Positions 9,187 to 17,091 of a DNA stretch of 47,676 bases are shown here, one piece after another. Position 1 is the first letter of the stretch; each line of letters begins with the position of its first letter. The notes under the pieces were generated by a model. It saw only the letters and a program-made list of their open reading frames with translations. It made no database searches and was not told where the DNA came from. A program made the position numbers and the translations under genes. The stretch spans positions 1-47,676 of the forward strand of contig CAJTXP010000032.1 in assembly GCA_910583615.1 (NCBI GenBank). The letters run 5' to 3'. This DNA comes from an uncultured Lachnospiraceae bacterium. GTDB lineage: Bacteria > Bacillota > Clostridia > Lachnospirales > Lachnospiraceae.

Positions 9187-9870
9187 ATGAATTCAGCAGG
9201 TGAACGTTTATATAATGGTATTATCAAGGAAAATCCCACGTTTGTGATGATGCTGGGCATGTGTCCGACGCTTGCGGTCACCACCAGCGCCATGAACGGG
9301 CTTGGTATGGGACTGACCACCATGGTGATCCTGGCCATGTCCAACCTGATCATCTCCATGCTCCGGAAGGCGATTCCCGACGATGTGCGTGTACCGGCGT
9401 TTATCGTGATCGTGGCGTCCTTCGTGACGATCGTGCAGTTCCTTCTGCAGGCGTACATTCCGTCCCTGAACGAAAGCCTTGGACTTTACATTCCGCTGAT
9501 CGTCGTGAACTGTATCATCCTGGGCCGTGCAGAGGCATATGCTTCCAAGAATCCCATGATTGCCTCTCTCTTTGACGGCATCGGCATGGGGCTTGGATTT
9601 ACCATCGGCCTGACCAGCATCGGCCTTGTCCGCGAGCTGATCGGCTCCGGCAAAATCTTCGGGCTGGCCGTGCTTCCGGCCTCCTACGAGCCGGTATCCA
9701 TCTTTGTCATGGCTCCGGGCGCTTTCTTCGTGCTGGCGCTCCTGACCGGGCTTCAGAATAAAGTGAAGCTGAACATGGCGAAGAAGGGGAAGGACGTATC
9801 GAAGATCCAGAGCGGCTGTAACTCAGACTGTGCTTCCTGCGGCGCAAAATGCGGGAACGCGAAGGGATAA
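9187..9870 (+). CDS. rnfE: Rnf complex subunit RnfE with Cys-rich C-terminal tail
   Basis: Integral membrane subunit related to RnfA, with about six helices. Cys26 in LGMCPTLAV and the cysteine in VVNCIILGRAEA match the cysteines that, with those of RnfA, hold a [2Fe-2S] cluster in the membrane (known from Rnf/Nqr structures). The core ends near residue 200. Residues 209-227 then add four cysteines spaced C-x3-C-x2-C-x3-C (C211, C215, C218, C222), preceded by a lysine-rich linker. That tail is not part of the classical RnfE fold and could bind metal or a cluster on the membrane face; this is inference. AAAGGGGGCG is the ribosome binding site. Confidence 0.93.
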   Translation: MNSAGERLYNGIIKENPTFVMMLGMCPTLAVTTSAMNGLGMGLTTMVILAMSNLIISMLRKAIPDDVRVPAFIVIVASFVTIVQFLLQAYIPSLNESLGLYIPLIVVNCIILGRAEAYASKNPMIASLFDGIGMGLGFTIGLTSIGLVRELIGSGKIFGLAVLPASYEPVSIFVMAPGAFFVLALLTGLQNKVKLNMAKKGKDVSKIQSGCNSDCASCGAKCGNAKG

Positions 9871-9884
9871 GGGGGTAGAGAGGA

Positions 9885-10460
9885 ATGAAAGAATTATTAA
9901 TGATCGCCATCGGGTCTGCCCTGGTCAATAACGTGGTCTTAAGCCAGTTCCTGGGGATCTGCCCGTTCCTGGGCGTATCCAAAAAGGTGGAGACGGCGGC
10001 CGGCATGGGCGCGGCAGTTATCTTTGTCATTACCCTGGCGTCCTTTGTAACCAGCGTCATCGACAAGGTGCTTCTGATCCCGCTGAAGATGACCTATCTC
10101 CAGACCATCGTATTCATCCTGGTCATCGCCTGTCTGGTGCAGTTTGTGGAGATGTTTTTAAAGAAGACCATGCAGTCTCTGTATCAGGCGCTGGGTGTGT
10201 ACCTTCCGCTGATTACCACCAACTGCGCGGTGCTCGGCGTGGCTCTGACCAATGCGACGAAAGAATACAGCATCCTGACCAGCACGGTGAACGGCTTTGC
10301 GGTAGCGACCGGATTTACCATCTCCATCATTCTGCTGGCAGGTATCCGTGAAAAACTGGAATACAATGACATTTCTCCGGCATTGAAAGGATCACCGATC
10401 GTACTGGTGACCGCGGGACTGATGGCAATCGCGTTCTGTGGATTTTCAGGGATCATCTAA
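9885..10460 (+). CDS. rnfA: Rnf complex subunit RnfA
   Basis: 191 residues with six predicted membrane helices; RnfA and RnfE are paralogues with opposite membrane orientation. Cys26 in SQFLGICPFLG and the cysteine in TTNCAVLGVAL are the expected [2Fe-2S] ligands shared with RnfE. The ribosome binding site AAGGGGGTAGAG is almost identical to that of rnfB, suggesting balanced translation of the two. Gap to rnfE 14 nt, to rnfB 12 nt. Confidence 0.95.
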   Translation: MKELLMIAIGSALVNNVVLSQFLGICPFLGVSKKVETAAGMGAAVIFVITLASFVTSVIDKVLLIPLKMTYLQTIVFILVIACLVQFVEMFLKKTMQSLYQALGVYLPLITTNCAVLGVALTNATKEYSILTSTVNGFAVATGFTISIILLAGIREKLEYNDISPALKGSPIVLVTAGLMAIAFCGFSGII

Positions 10461-10472
10461 GGGGGTAGAGGA

Positions 10473-11267
10473 ATGAGTATAACAGGAATCGTCATCGCTA
10501 CAGTCATTGTAGGCGGTGTTGGCATTTTCATCGGCCTGTTTCTTGGGGCGGCCGGTGAGAAATTTGCGGTAGAAGTGGATGAAAAAGAAGTGGCGGTCCG
10601 GGAATGCCTTCCGGGCAATAACTGCGGCGGCTGCGGGTATGCCGGCTGCGACGGCCTGGCAGCGGCCATCGCCAGAGGAGAGGCTCCGGTGAACGGCTGT
10701 CCGGTGGGCGGCGCTCCCGTGGGCGAGAAGATCGCGGCGATCATGGGAGTGGAGGCGGACGCGGGCGTCCGTAAAGTGGCATTTGTAAAATGCGCCGGAA
10801 CCTGTGATATCGCGCCGAGAAACTATGAGTATACGGGCGCGGGAGACTGCCGGTTTGTCAGCATGATGCAGAACGGCGGAGACAAGGTCTGTACGTTCGG
10901 CTGCCTGGGCTACGGCGCCTGCGTGACCGAGTGCCAGTTTGACGCGATCCATATCGTAAACGGCGTGGCCGTGGTGGACCCGGATGCATGTAAGGCGTGC
11001 GGCAAATGCGTGGCCGCATGTCCGAAGAAACTGATCGAACTTGTACCGGTGTCCGGCGTGTCCAGAGTCCAGTGCAACTCCCACGACAAGGGCAAGGATG
11101 TCAACAAGGCGTGCAAGGCCGGATGCATCGGCTGCATGAAGTGCGTGAAGACCTGTGAAGCGGGAGCAGTCACAGTGGAAGGCAATCTGGCGCATGTGGA
11201 TTATGAGAAATGTACCGGATGCGGGAAATGCGTGGAAGAGTGTCCGCGGAAGATTATCCGTTTATAA
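10473..11267 (+). CDS. rnfB: Rnf complex subunit RnfB
   Basis: RnfB is the entry point for electrons from reduced ferredoxin. The 264 residues have one N-terminal membrane helix (~4-26), a four-cysteine cluster domain (NNCGGCGYAGCDGL...NGCP) at ~46-72, further cysteines in CAGTCDIAP and CTFGCLGYGAC, and three ferredoxin-like motifs: CKACGKCVAACP, CKAGCIGCMKCVKTC and CTGCGKCVEECP. This gives room for several [4Fe-4S] clusters, as in other clostridial RnfB. It is the last rnf gene and is followed by a hairpin (11277-11344) and a converging gene. Confidence 0.96.
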   Translation: MSITGIVIATVIVGGVGIFIGLFLGAAGEKFAVEVDEKEVAVRECLPGNNCGGCGYAGCDGLAAAIARGEAPVNGCPVGGAPVGEKIAAIMGVEADAGVRKVAFVKCAGTCDIAPRNYEYTGAGDCRFVSMMQNGGDKVCTFGCLGYGACVTECQFDAIHIVNGVAVVDPDACKACGKCVAACPKKLIELVPVSGVSRVQCNSHDKGKDVNKACKAGCIGCMKCVKTCEAGAVTVEGNLAHVDYEKCTGCGKCVEECPRKIIRL

Positions 11268-11276
11268 GAACTGTCA

Positions 11277-11344
11277 GGGGGTGCTGCAAAACACGTTCCT
11301 GCCTGTGTGAAGTTCATACAGGCAGAGGCGTTTTACAGCACCCC
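11277..11344. terminator. Repeat-family hairpin TGC-A between rnfB and the chemoreceptor
   Basis: Outer arms ggggtgctgcaaaac (from 11277) and cgttttacagcacccc (11329-11344) pair with few mismatches, and an inner stem pairs tgcctgt (11300-11306) with acaggca (11318-11324). The nested hairpin lies between two converging genes and probably stops transcription from both sides, although the T-run is poor. The same TGCAAAAC...GTTTTGCAGCA arms recur at 19291-19355 and 31104-31188. Confidence 0.65.
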
Positions 11345-11377
11345 TCTGTGTTTCCGGCAAACGTTGTTTTTGCTCCT

Positions 11378-13057
11378 TTAACCCCGGAGCTGGAATTTCT
11401 GAACGGATTTTTTCAGGTCATCTGCACGTTTGAACAGTTCATTGGCGGACATGGAAGACTTTTCCGCGGTGGCGGCATTGGTCTGGACGACATCTGAAAT
11501 CTGTTCGACGCCTTCTGAAAGCTGTATCAGAGACTCAGACTGCTGCTGTGCGGAGTCTGCGATCCGTTGAATCAGATCCGCGGACTGCTGGGCGCTCAGT
11601 ACGCTGGAATTTAAAGAACTGGTCGTATCTCCGGAAAGCGTGGTGCCATGCCTGACCAGCTGCAGGGAGTCTTCGATGAGCCTGGTAATATCCTTTGCAG
11701 CGATGGAACTCTTGGTGGCAAGTCCCTGTACCTCATCAGCAACGACCGCGAACCCTTTGCCGGCAGCTCCCGCGCGGGCAGCTTCTACCGCGGCGTTGAG
11801 AGCCAGGATATTGGTCTGGAAAGAGATGTCTTCAATCGTTTTAATAATGCCGCTGATCTGCTGGGAGGATTTGGAGATGTCCTCCATGGCGGAGGTCAGC
11901 TCCTGCATCTTCTGATTGCAGGCTTTTAACTGTTCTGCAGAATCAATAGAGGACTTTCTCGCGTCGTCTGCATCCAGAGAAGTACTTTTCACCTGCTCGG
12001 ACAGAGTCTGGATACTGGCAGACAGCTCCTCCACTGCAGACGCCTGTTCCGTGGCGCCGTCTGAGAGGACCTGCGCATCCGATGCCATCCGTTCGGACTC
12101 CACCGATACTTGGTCGGCAGTAGCGCGGATCTGGGAGAGCGCGGTATTGAGCGCATCCAGAATCTGCCTCATGGCGTTTTGAATCGGAAGGAACTCTCCG
12201 CGGTAGTCATTGCCGATGGTCAGATCCATATTTCCACGGGCCATATCCGCCAGTTTGGAGTCAATATCATCTATGTATTTTTTCAGCTCCCGTTTGGTCT
12301 CGTGAATGGATTCCACCAGCATGCCGATCTCAGACGTATCGGACTGCAGAAGGAATTCCGCGGACAGGTTTCCTCTGGAGATTTCCCCCATCTGGTCCCG
12401 GACGTGGAGAACCGGGCTCAAGATTCGTCTTTTTACAGTTGTCATGATAAAGAACTGAATGACGGCTACCAGAACAAGAGTCAGATAGATCAGTCCCTGG
12501 AGGATGGAAGAACGGATGTTCAGCACCCGGATATCTGCCATGGTGCGGGAATCCAGCGTGGTGAGGAACTGTTCCTTCAGGGCGTTGATTTCTGTGATGG
12601 CGGAAGTATATTCTGTGCCGTATACGTAGTTAAGCGCTTCCTGAAGCCTTCCGGCCTGCACATTCTCCATGGCCTGTTCTTCCAGAGGCACCAGATTATT
12701 GGATATGGAAGACATCTGATCGATCATGGCCTGCTCTTCCTTTGTGATGCCGATCTCCTGCATGGCAGCGACGCCCTGGTCACGGTTTTTCAGCGTATTG
12801 ATTTCGTTCCAGTAATTGTCGTAATGCACCTGGTCTCCGGTGGCGGCATAGGCGCGTACTTCGTTGGTCAGATAGGCGGAACCGTTCATAAACCGGTTGG
12901 CATTGTAAGTCAGGTTAAAACGGTTCTCGCTGTCCGTACTGAGCCGGCTGTTGGTGCGTGCATAGACGAACAGAAGCAGCATCATCAGCACAAGCGCCGC
13001 AATAGAGACTCCATTTAATATGGAAATGAGTCTGGACTGGTTCATTGCTTTTTTCAT
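11378..13057 (-). CDS. Methyl-accepting chemotaxis protein
   Basis: 559-residue membrane receptor. A helix at ~10-30 and another at ~187-208 flank an extracellular mostly helical region (four-helix-bundle type). Then follow HAMP-like segments (VLHVRDQMGEISRGNLSAEF and LADMARGNMDL) and a cytoplasmic coiled-coil signalling domain with the conserved hairpin tip ISFQTNILALNAAVEAARAG and GFAVVADEV. It should relay a ligand or redox signal to CheA/CheW; no che or flagellar gene is in the window, so ligand and output are unknown. GGAGAAAAAAC precedes the ATG. Only long gene on the minus strand. Confidence 0.94.
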   Translation of the reverse strand: MKKAMNQSRLISILNGVSIAALVLMMLLLFVYARTNSRLSTDSENRFNLTYNANRFMNGSAYLTNEVRAYAATGDQVHYDNYWNEINTLKNRDQGVAAMQEIGITKEEQAMIDQMSSISNNLVPLEEQAMENVQAGRLQEALNYVYGTEYTSAITEINALKEQFLTTLDSRTMADIRVLNIRSSILQGLIYLTLVLVAVIQFFIMTTVKRRILSPVLHVRDQMGEISRGNLSAEFLLQSDTSEIGMLVESIHETKRELKKYIDDIDSKLADMARGNMDLTIGNDYRGEFLPIQNAMRQILDALNTALSQIRATADQVSVESERMASDAQVLSDGATEQASAVEELSASIQTLSEQVKSTSLDADDARKSSIDSAEQLKACNQKMQELTSAMEDISKSSQQISGIIKTIEDISFQTNILALNAAVEAARAGAAGKGFAVVADEVQGLATKSSIAAKDITRLIEDSLQLVRHGTTLSGDTTSSLNSSVLSAQQSADLIQRIADSAQQQSESLIQLSEGVEQISDVVQTNAATAEKSSMSANELFKRADDLKKSVQKFQLRG

Positions 13058-13099
13058 GTTTTTTCTCCTTATATGTTACATGTTGCTTTTTCTGTTATC

Positions 13100-13128
13100 A
13101 GTGTACCGAAAAAGAGAGAAAATAGCAA
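13100..13128 (-). promoter_or_regulatory. Promoter of the chemoreceptor gene
   Basis: Read on the minus strand: TTGCTA (13128-13123), a 17-nt spacer and TACACT (13105-13100), about 42 nt upstream of the ATG at 13057. Sigma-A type by match; no flagellar sigma-D box was recognised. Confidence 0.5.
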
Positions 13129-13248
13129 TATGGGTTCTGTGATTTTTCGGTAAAACGCTACGTTTCCGCTGACTTTTACACCCACGCCGCCGGGCCGGGC
13201 ATGAGCAGATATATGACAAGTGCCTCTGAAAAGTACCAATAAAACATA

Positions 13249-13276
13249 TTGACAAGAGAAAAAAAGATGCTATGCT
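13249..13276 (+). promoter_or_regulatory. Promoter of the DUF554-sce7726-ferritin-like gene string
   Basis: A perfect TTGACA (13249-13254), 16-nt spacer and TATGCT (13271-13276) lie 75 nt upstream of the DUF554 start. A small GCCC/GGGC hairpin sits in the leader near 13300-13312. Confidence 0.65.
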
Positions 13277-13351
13277 ATAAAATATCATGTCATTTTCGCC
13301 CTGCACGGGCGGGAATTGTTTTACACTGAACCGGAAGATGAGGAAGGAAAG

Positions 13352-14029
13352 ATGACGGGAACGATCGTAAATACCTGCACGATTCTGGCAGGAAGCCTGA
13401 TCGGAAGTGTTTTTAAGAAGGGAATCAGGGAAGATCAGCAGAATGCGCTGTATACGGCCATGGGACTGGCGGCTACGGGGCTTGGCATCAACGCGGTGGT
13501 TCAGAATATGCCAAAGAGCAGTTATCCGGTGCTCTTTATTGTGAGCCTGGCGCTGGGTAGCCTGATCGGGACATGGATCAACATCGACGGACGGTTTCAG
13601 AAGCTGACGGAGAAACTTTCCGTGGGGCAGCTTAGCAGGGGACTGTCCACCGGAATCCTGCTGTTCTGTATCGGGACGCTGTCGATTCTGGGCCCCATCC
13701 AGAGCGCTCTGTACGGAGACCATACCTATTTGTTTACGAATGCCACGCTGGATTTTGTGACTTCCATGGTGCTGGCGTCCACATACGGGATCGGCATGAT
13801 GCTGACGGCGCCGGTGCTGTTCTGCTGGCAGGGAGCCATCTATGGAGCCGCACTGGTGCTGGGCAATTTTATGACGACGGATATGATGACGGAACTGTCC
13901 ATTGTGGGCGGTTTTCTGATTGCCAGCTCCGGCCTGTCGATTCTGAATATCAGGGACTGCAGAACGATGAACATGCTGCCTGCGCTGGTGATCCCCGTGC
14001 TTTTCTGCAGGCTGGCGGGGATGTTCTGA
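13352..14029 (+). CDS. DUF554 family membrane protein
   Basis: 225 residues, six or seven hydrophobic helices. The start MTGTIVNTCTILAGSLIG, the early GLAATGLGINAVV and the central GILLFCIGTLSILGPIQSAL are typical of DUF554 (YdfK/YqgA family), whose biochemical role is not settled. ATG 13352 was chosen for the AGGAAGGAAAG ribosome binding site just upstream. It ends directly before the next gene (no gap), so it is the first gene of an operon with the sce7726-type gene. Confidence 0.88.
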   Translation: MTGTIVNTCTILAGSLIGSVFKKGIREDQQNALYTAMGLAATGLGINAVVQNMPKSSYPVLFIVSLALGSLIGTWINIDGRFQKLTEKLSVGQLSRGLSTGILLFCIGTLSILGPIQSALYGDHTYLFTNATLDFVTSMVLASTYGIGMMLTAPVLFCWQGAIYGAALVLGNFMTTDMMTELSIVGGFLIASSGLSILNIRDCRTMNMLPALVIPVLFCRLAGMF

Positions 14030-14626
14030 ATGTTATATGACAGGGATATCAGGGAGCCGCTTTTTGAATTTCTGGAAGAAACGTATGGAAAAGTCCGGAT
14101 CATCGAAGAAAAGCAGATGGGAAGATCCAGAGCGGATGTAGTGATGGTTGTTCCGGACGCCGTGATCGGAATCGAAATCAAGAGCGATGCGGACAATTAT
14201 GCCCGGCTGGAGCGGCAGGTGAGAGATTATGATCAGTATTTTGACGCCAATTATGTGGTGGTGGGAGTAAGCCATGCCATGCATATCGAAGAACATGTCC
14301 CATCCTGGTGGGGGATCATCACGGCGGAGCCGGACGGCGGGAGAGTGGATCTGTATATTCTGAGAAAAACATCCCCGAATCCGAAGATGGTACCGAAGAA
14401 AAAACTGGGACTTCTCTGGCGTCCGGAACTCTCTCATATTCTGGAACAGAACCATTTGCCGGGCTACAGACAGAAAAGCAAGGCTTTTGTTGTGGAAAAG
14501 ATTCTGGAGAAGGTTCCAGGGGAGAAACTGAAGGTGCAGGTCTGTCAGGAGCTGTTTGAGCGGGACTATCAGATGATCGAAGAAACGATTTGCGAGTACA
14601 GAAGGAAGCACAGAGGTAAGAGATGA
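14030..14626 (+). CDS. sce7726 family protein, PD-(D/E)XK nuclease-like
   Basis: 198 residues. The N-terminal part shows a PD-(D/E)XK-like layout: E26/E27, D36 in SRADVVMV, and E49-I-K51 in IGIEIKSDADNYARL, followed by the basic QVRDYDQYFDANYVVVG strand region. The later PSWWGIITA and LGLLWRPELSHIL segments match my memory of the sce7726 family. A nucleic-acid cleaving role is inferred from the fold signature; no target is known. It starts on the base after the DUF554 stop and overlaps the next gene by 4 nt (ATGA), so the three are translationally coupled. Confidence 0.75.
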   Translation: MLYDRDIREPLFEFLEETYGKVRIIEEKQMGRSRADVVMVVPDAVIGIEIKSDADNYARLERQVRDYDQYFDANYVVVGVSHAMHIEEHVPSWWGIITAEPDGGRVDLYILRKTSPNPKMVPKKKLGLLWRPELSHILEQNHLPGYRQKSKAFVVEKILEKVPGEKLKVQVCQELFERDYQMIEETICEYRRKHRGKR

Positions 14627-15360
14627 TCGAATTATCAAGGCTTCGGATCAGGGATCCGATGCACTATGACTGGGCGGCGTATTTCAGCCGTAATGCACGC
14701 CGGAAGCCGGTGATCGAGTTTACGACGGAAACCTGGCTGACAGAACGGGAAAAGAGTCTGATCTTTCCGTCTGTTCGGATGTTTCAAACAGGAGAAGCAT
14801 CGGATGGGAGGCACCTTTTGAAAACCGCAGAGAAGTATGTCCAAAAAAGCGGGGACAGGCAGTACCTGGATGCGATGAAATGGTTTGTTGCCGAGGAGAA
14901 CCGGCATTCCTGTTATCTGGAGAAATATATGGAGTACTATGGGATAAAGCCCCGCAGAAAGGTCTGGCTGGATGGGTGGTTCCGTAGACTTCGAAGGCTG
15001 GGCGGACTGAAAGGAGAAGTCATTGTGCTGGTGACGGCGGAGATCATCGCGCTGTCCTATTACAGCGCGCTTGCAGGATGTACAGATTCTACAGTACTGA
15101 AACGGATCTGCAGGCAGATGCTGCACGATGAACTCAGGCATGTGGTATTTCAGTCCGTTACACTGTACAAATTAAGAAGCAGTATCCTGCAGGAGCCGGT
15201 ACGGATCTGCATGATGCAGATGACGATCTGGGCAGTCTGGCCATTCATCGGGAAGATACTGAAAAAGGGCGGTTATTCATACCAGAAGTTTTACAGAGAG
15301 AGCATGGGCTATCTGCGTCAGTCCATGGAAATTACCAGAAAAGGAGAGATTTTATGCTGA
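14623..15360 (+). CDS. Ferritin-like diiron-type protein, function unknown
   Basis: 245 residues, mostly helical. Two Glu-x-x-His motifs, EENRH (~91-95) and DELRH (~167-171), with intervening TAEIIAL, fit the metal ligands of a ferritin-like four-helix bundle as in rubrerythrin-type oxidases and acyl-ACP desaturase-like proteins. A redox or oxygen/peroxide-related function is inferred; substrate unknown. The C-terminal 60 residues have a hydrophobic segment (ICMMQMTIWAVWPFIGKIL) that may lie on the membrane. It overlaps both neighbours (4 and 7 nt), placing it in one unit with a nuclease-like protein and an AEC permease. Confidence 0.7.
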   Translation: MIELSRLRIRDPMHYDWAAYFSRNARRKPVIEFTTETWLTEREKSLIFPSVRMFQTGEASDGRHLLKTAEKYVQKSGDRQYLDAMKWFVAEENRHSCYLEKYMEYYGIKPRRKVWLDGWFRRLRRLGGLKGEVIVLVTAEIIALSYYSALAGCTDSTVLKRICRQMLHDELRHVVFQSVTLYKLRSSILQEPVRICMMQMTIWAVWPFIGKILKKGGYSYQKFYRESMGYLRQSMEITRKGEILC

Positions 15361-16262
15361 CCGTATTTCTGCAGATGCTGTCGCTTCTGCTTATGATCGG
15401 AACAGGCTGTCTGATGACCAGAAAAGGAATGCTGGATGAACATACGAGCGGACAGGTGTCCAAAATGGTGGTCAATGTGTTCAACCCGCTTTTGTTTTTT
15501 TCCAGTGCTGCGAATGCAGTCGGATCAATTGCATTGGATACCATGCTCCAGATCTCTCTGATTGCAGTCGGTATGTTTGTGTTTTTTATTATTGCGGGGA
15601 TGATCCTGACGCCGTTTTTTGACAAAGATGCGGATCAGAGGAAGATTTACCAGATGATGTTTGTATTTTCGAATCTGGGATTTATTGGAATCCCTGTGGT
15701 CAACAGCATCCTTGGATCCGAATATGTGGTGTATGTAACGGAATTTCTGGTGGTATACAATATCTTTTTCTATACCTACGGAATCACCGTCATGGATGGA
15801 AGTTTTTCCCTGTCTTCCTTAAAAACCATGGTGAATCCGGGAATGGTCTGTTCTGTCCTTGCCATGGCGGTGATCCTGCTCGGCATTCAGGTCCCGGAAT
15901 TTATAAAGACGGCGGCGACGTATCTGGGAAATGCGGCCTCTCCGCTGGCACTGGTTCTGGTTGGCTTTTCGCTGATGCATGCGGATATAAAATCCATATT
16001 GAAAGAGACCAGGCTGTATCTTTTTTCCCTGATCAAGCTTCTGATTCTGCCCCTTCTGATGCTTCCTGTACTGCGGATGGTTACGGATGATGCAGCTGTT
16101 ATATCTGTATGCATGGTCATGTTCGGGATGCCGGTCGGAAATATGATCCTTATGCTGGGGAATGAAAGAGGGATAGACGGAACCACGTGCGGCGCGGCGA
16201 TCATTCTGTCAACGGTGCTTTGCGTATTCACGGTACCGGTGATTCTGCTGGCAGTGGGATGA
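15354..16262 (+). CDS. AEC family transporter (auxin efflux carrier-like)
   Basis: 302 residues with about ten membrane helices in two halves: GTGCLMTRKGMLDEHTSGQVSKM near the N-terminus, FSNLGFIGIPVVNSI in the middle and FGMPVGNMILML near the C-terminus are typical of AEC (PIN-like) permeases such as malate or organic acid carriers. The substrate cannot be read from sequence. AAAGGAGAGA precedes the ATG; the start overlaps the upstream gene by 7 nt. Confidence 0.88.
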   Translation: MLTVFLQMLSLLLMIGTGCLMTRKGMLDEHTSGQVSKMVVNVFNPLLFFSSAANAVGSIALDTMLQISLIAVGMFVFFIIAGMILTPFFDKDADQRKIYQMMFVFSNLGFIGIPVVNSILGSEYVVYVTEFLVVYNIFFYTYGITVMDGSFSLSSLKTMVNPGMVCSVLAMAVILLGIQVPEFIKTAATYLGNAASPLALVLVGFSLMHADIKSILKETRLYLFSLIKLLILPLLMLPVLRMVTDDAAVISVCMVMFGMPVGNMILMLGNERGIDGTTCGAAIILSTVLCVFTVPVILLAVG

Positions 16263-16275
16263 AAGGAGAGGGCTT

Positions 16276-16695
16276 ATGAAAATTTACATACAGATGAAAG
16301 CAGCCGGTAAACGAAAGCCTGTACTTCAGCATGTTCCCTATGAACTGCCGGAACATGTGTCCACGCTTCGGGAATTGTTAAAAGAGCTGGTACGCATCGA
16401 AGTGGAACGGTATAATGAGAAGGGAACAGATGTGCAGGTGGTCCCATATCTGACGAAAGAAGAGATCGGGGATCAGGCGGAAGCCGGAAAAGTGAGTTTT
16501 GGAAGGATTTATTCTGAGAACCGGGCGGACTTTACGAAGGCGTCAGAAAATGCGCTGCAGTGTTTTAAAGACGGACTGGTTCGCGTATTTCAGAATGACC
16601 GGGAGCTGGAGCGTCTCGATGATCCGATCCGGATCCGGGAAGGGGACGGTTTTACTCTGATCCGCCTGACATTTCTGGCAGGGCGGCTGTGGTGA
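16276..16695 (+). CDS. Unrecognised 139-aa protein, possible beta-grasp C-terminus
   Basis: I do not recognise the family with certainty. The protein is soluble, charged and has no signal peptide. The N-terminus is MKIYIQMKAAGKRK and the last 45 residues run VRVFQNDRELERLDDPIRI-REGDGFTLIRLTFLAGRLW. That strand-turn pattern (short 'F-N-D-x-E-L', 'D-D-x-I', 'EGD-x-F-T-L-I') resembles the end of MoaD/ThiS-type beta-grasp proteins, but the terminal Gly-Gly is absent, so no sulfur-carrier role can be claimed. AAAGGAGAG is the ribosome binding site; it lies 13 nt after the permease gene and 29 nt before the NusG-II gene. Confidence 0.75.
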   Translation: MKIYIQMKAAGKRKPVLQHVPYELPEHVSTLRELLKELVRIEVERYNEKGTDVQVVPYLTKEEIGDQAEAGKVSFGRIYSENRADFTKASENALQCFKDGLVRVFQNDRELERLDDPIRIREGDGFTLIRLTFLAGRLW

Positions 16696-16724
16696 CAGCT
16701 GCTGCCTGAAAGAAAGGAGCAGCA

Positions 16725-17045
16725 GTGAAAAAAAACGACTGGATACTGACAGGGGCGGTTTTGCTGGCAGTCAGTCTGTCGGCATGGTTTTTTTACAGCG
16801 GACGGAATAGAGGAAACGGCGTATCCATACAGGTGGATGGCGTGGAATATGGAAGATATGATCTGGGAACAGAGCAGGTGATTGAGATCGGAGAAACGAA
16901 CAGGCTGGAGATCAGAGAAGGAAAAGCATTCATGATTTATGCGGACTGTCCGGATCAGCTCTGTGTGCAGACGGCGCCGGTCTGTGAGGCTCATGAGCTG
17001 ATCGTATGCATGCCGAACCGGGTGGTGGTGGAAGTGATTGAATGA
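16725..17045 (+). CDS. NusG domain II-containing membrane-anchored protein
   Basis: 106 residues. One N-terminal membrane helix (~6-24) is followed by a small outside domain (GVSIQVDGVEYGRYDL...) with the Cys motif DCPDQLC and the ending IVCMPNRVVVEVIE typical of 'NusG domain II' extracytoplasmic proteins of Clostridia. In other genomes such proteins sit beside FMN-binding or Gx-type transporter genes; that context is not present here. Function unknown. GTG start with AAAGGAG 5-11 nt upstream; 46 nt ahead of ruvA. Confidence 0.82.
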   Translation: MKKNDWILTGAVLLAVSLSAWFFYSGRNRGNGVSIQVDGVEYGRYDLGTEQVIEIGETNRLEIREGKAFMIYADCPDQLCVQTAPVCEAHELIVCMPNRVVVEVIE

Positions 17046-17091
17046 AAATCATGACAGGATGAAAAAATATGCTGAAGGATGAAGCTGGATT

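Noticed and set aside
16725..17045. NusG-II protein as a truncated gene
   Set aside because: It is short, but the start, membrane helix, Cys motif and C-terminal VVVEVIE end are all present, so it is probably complete.
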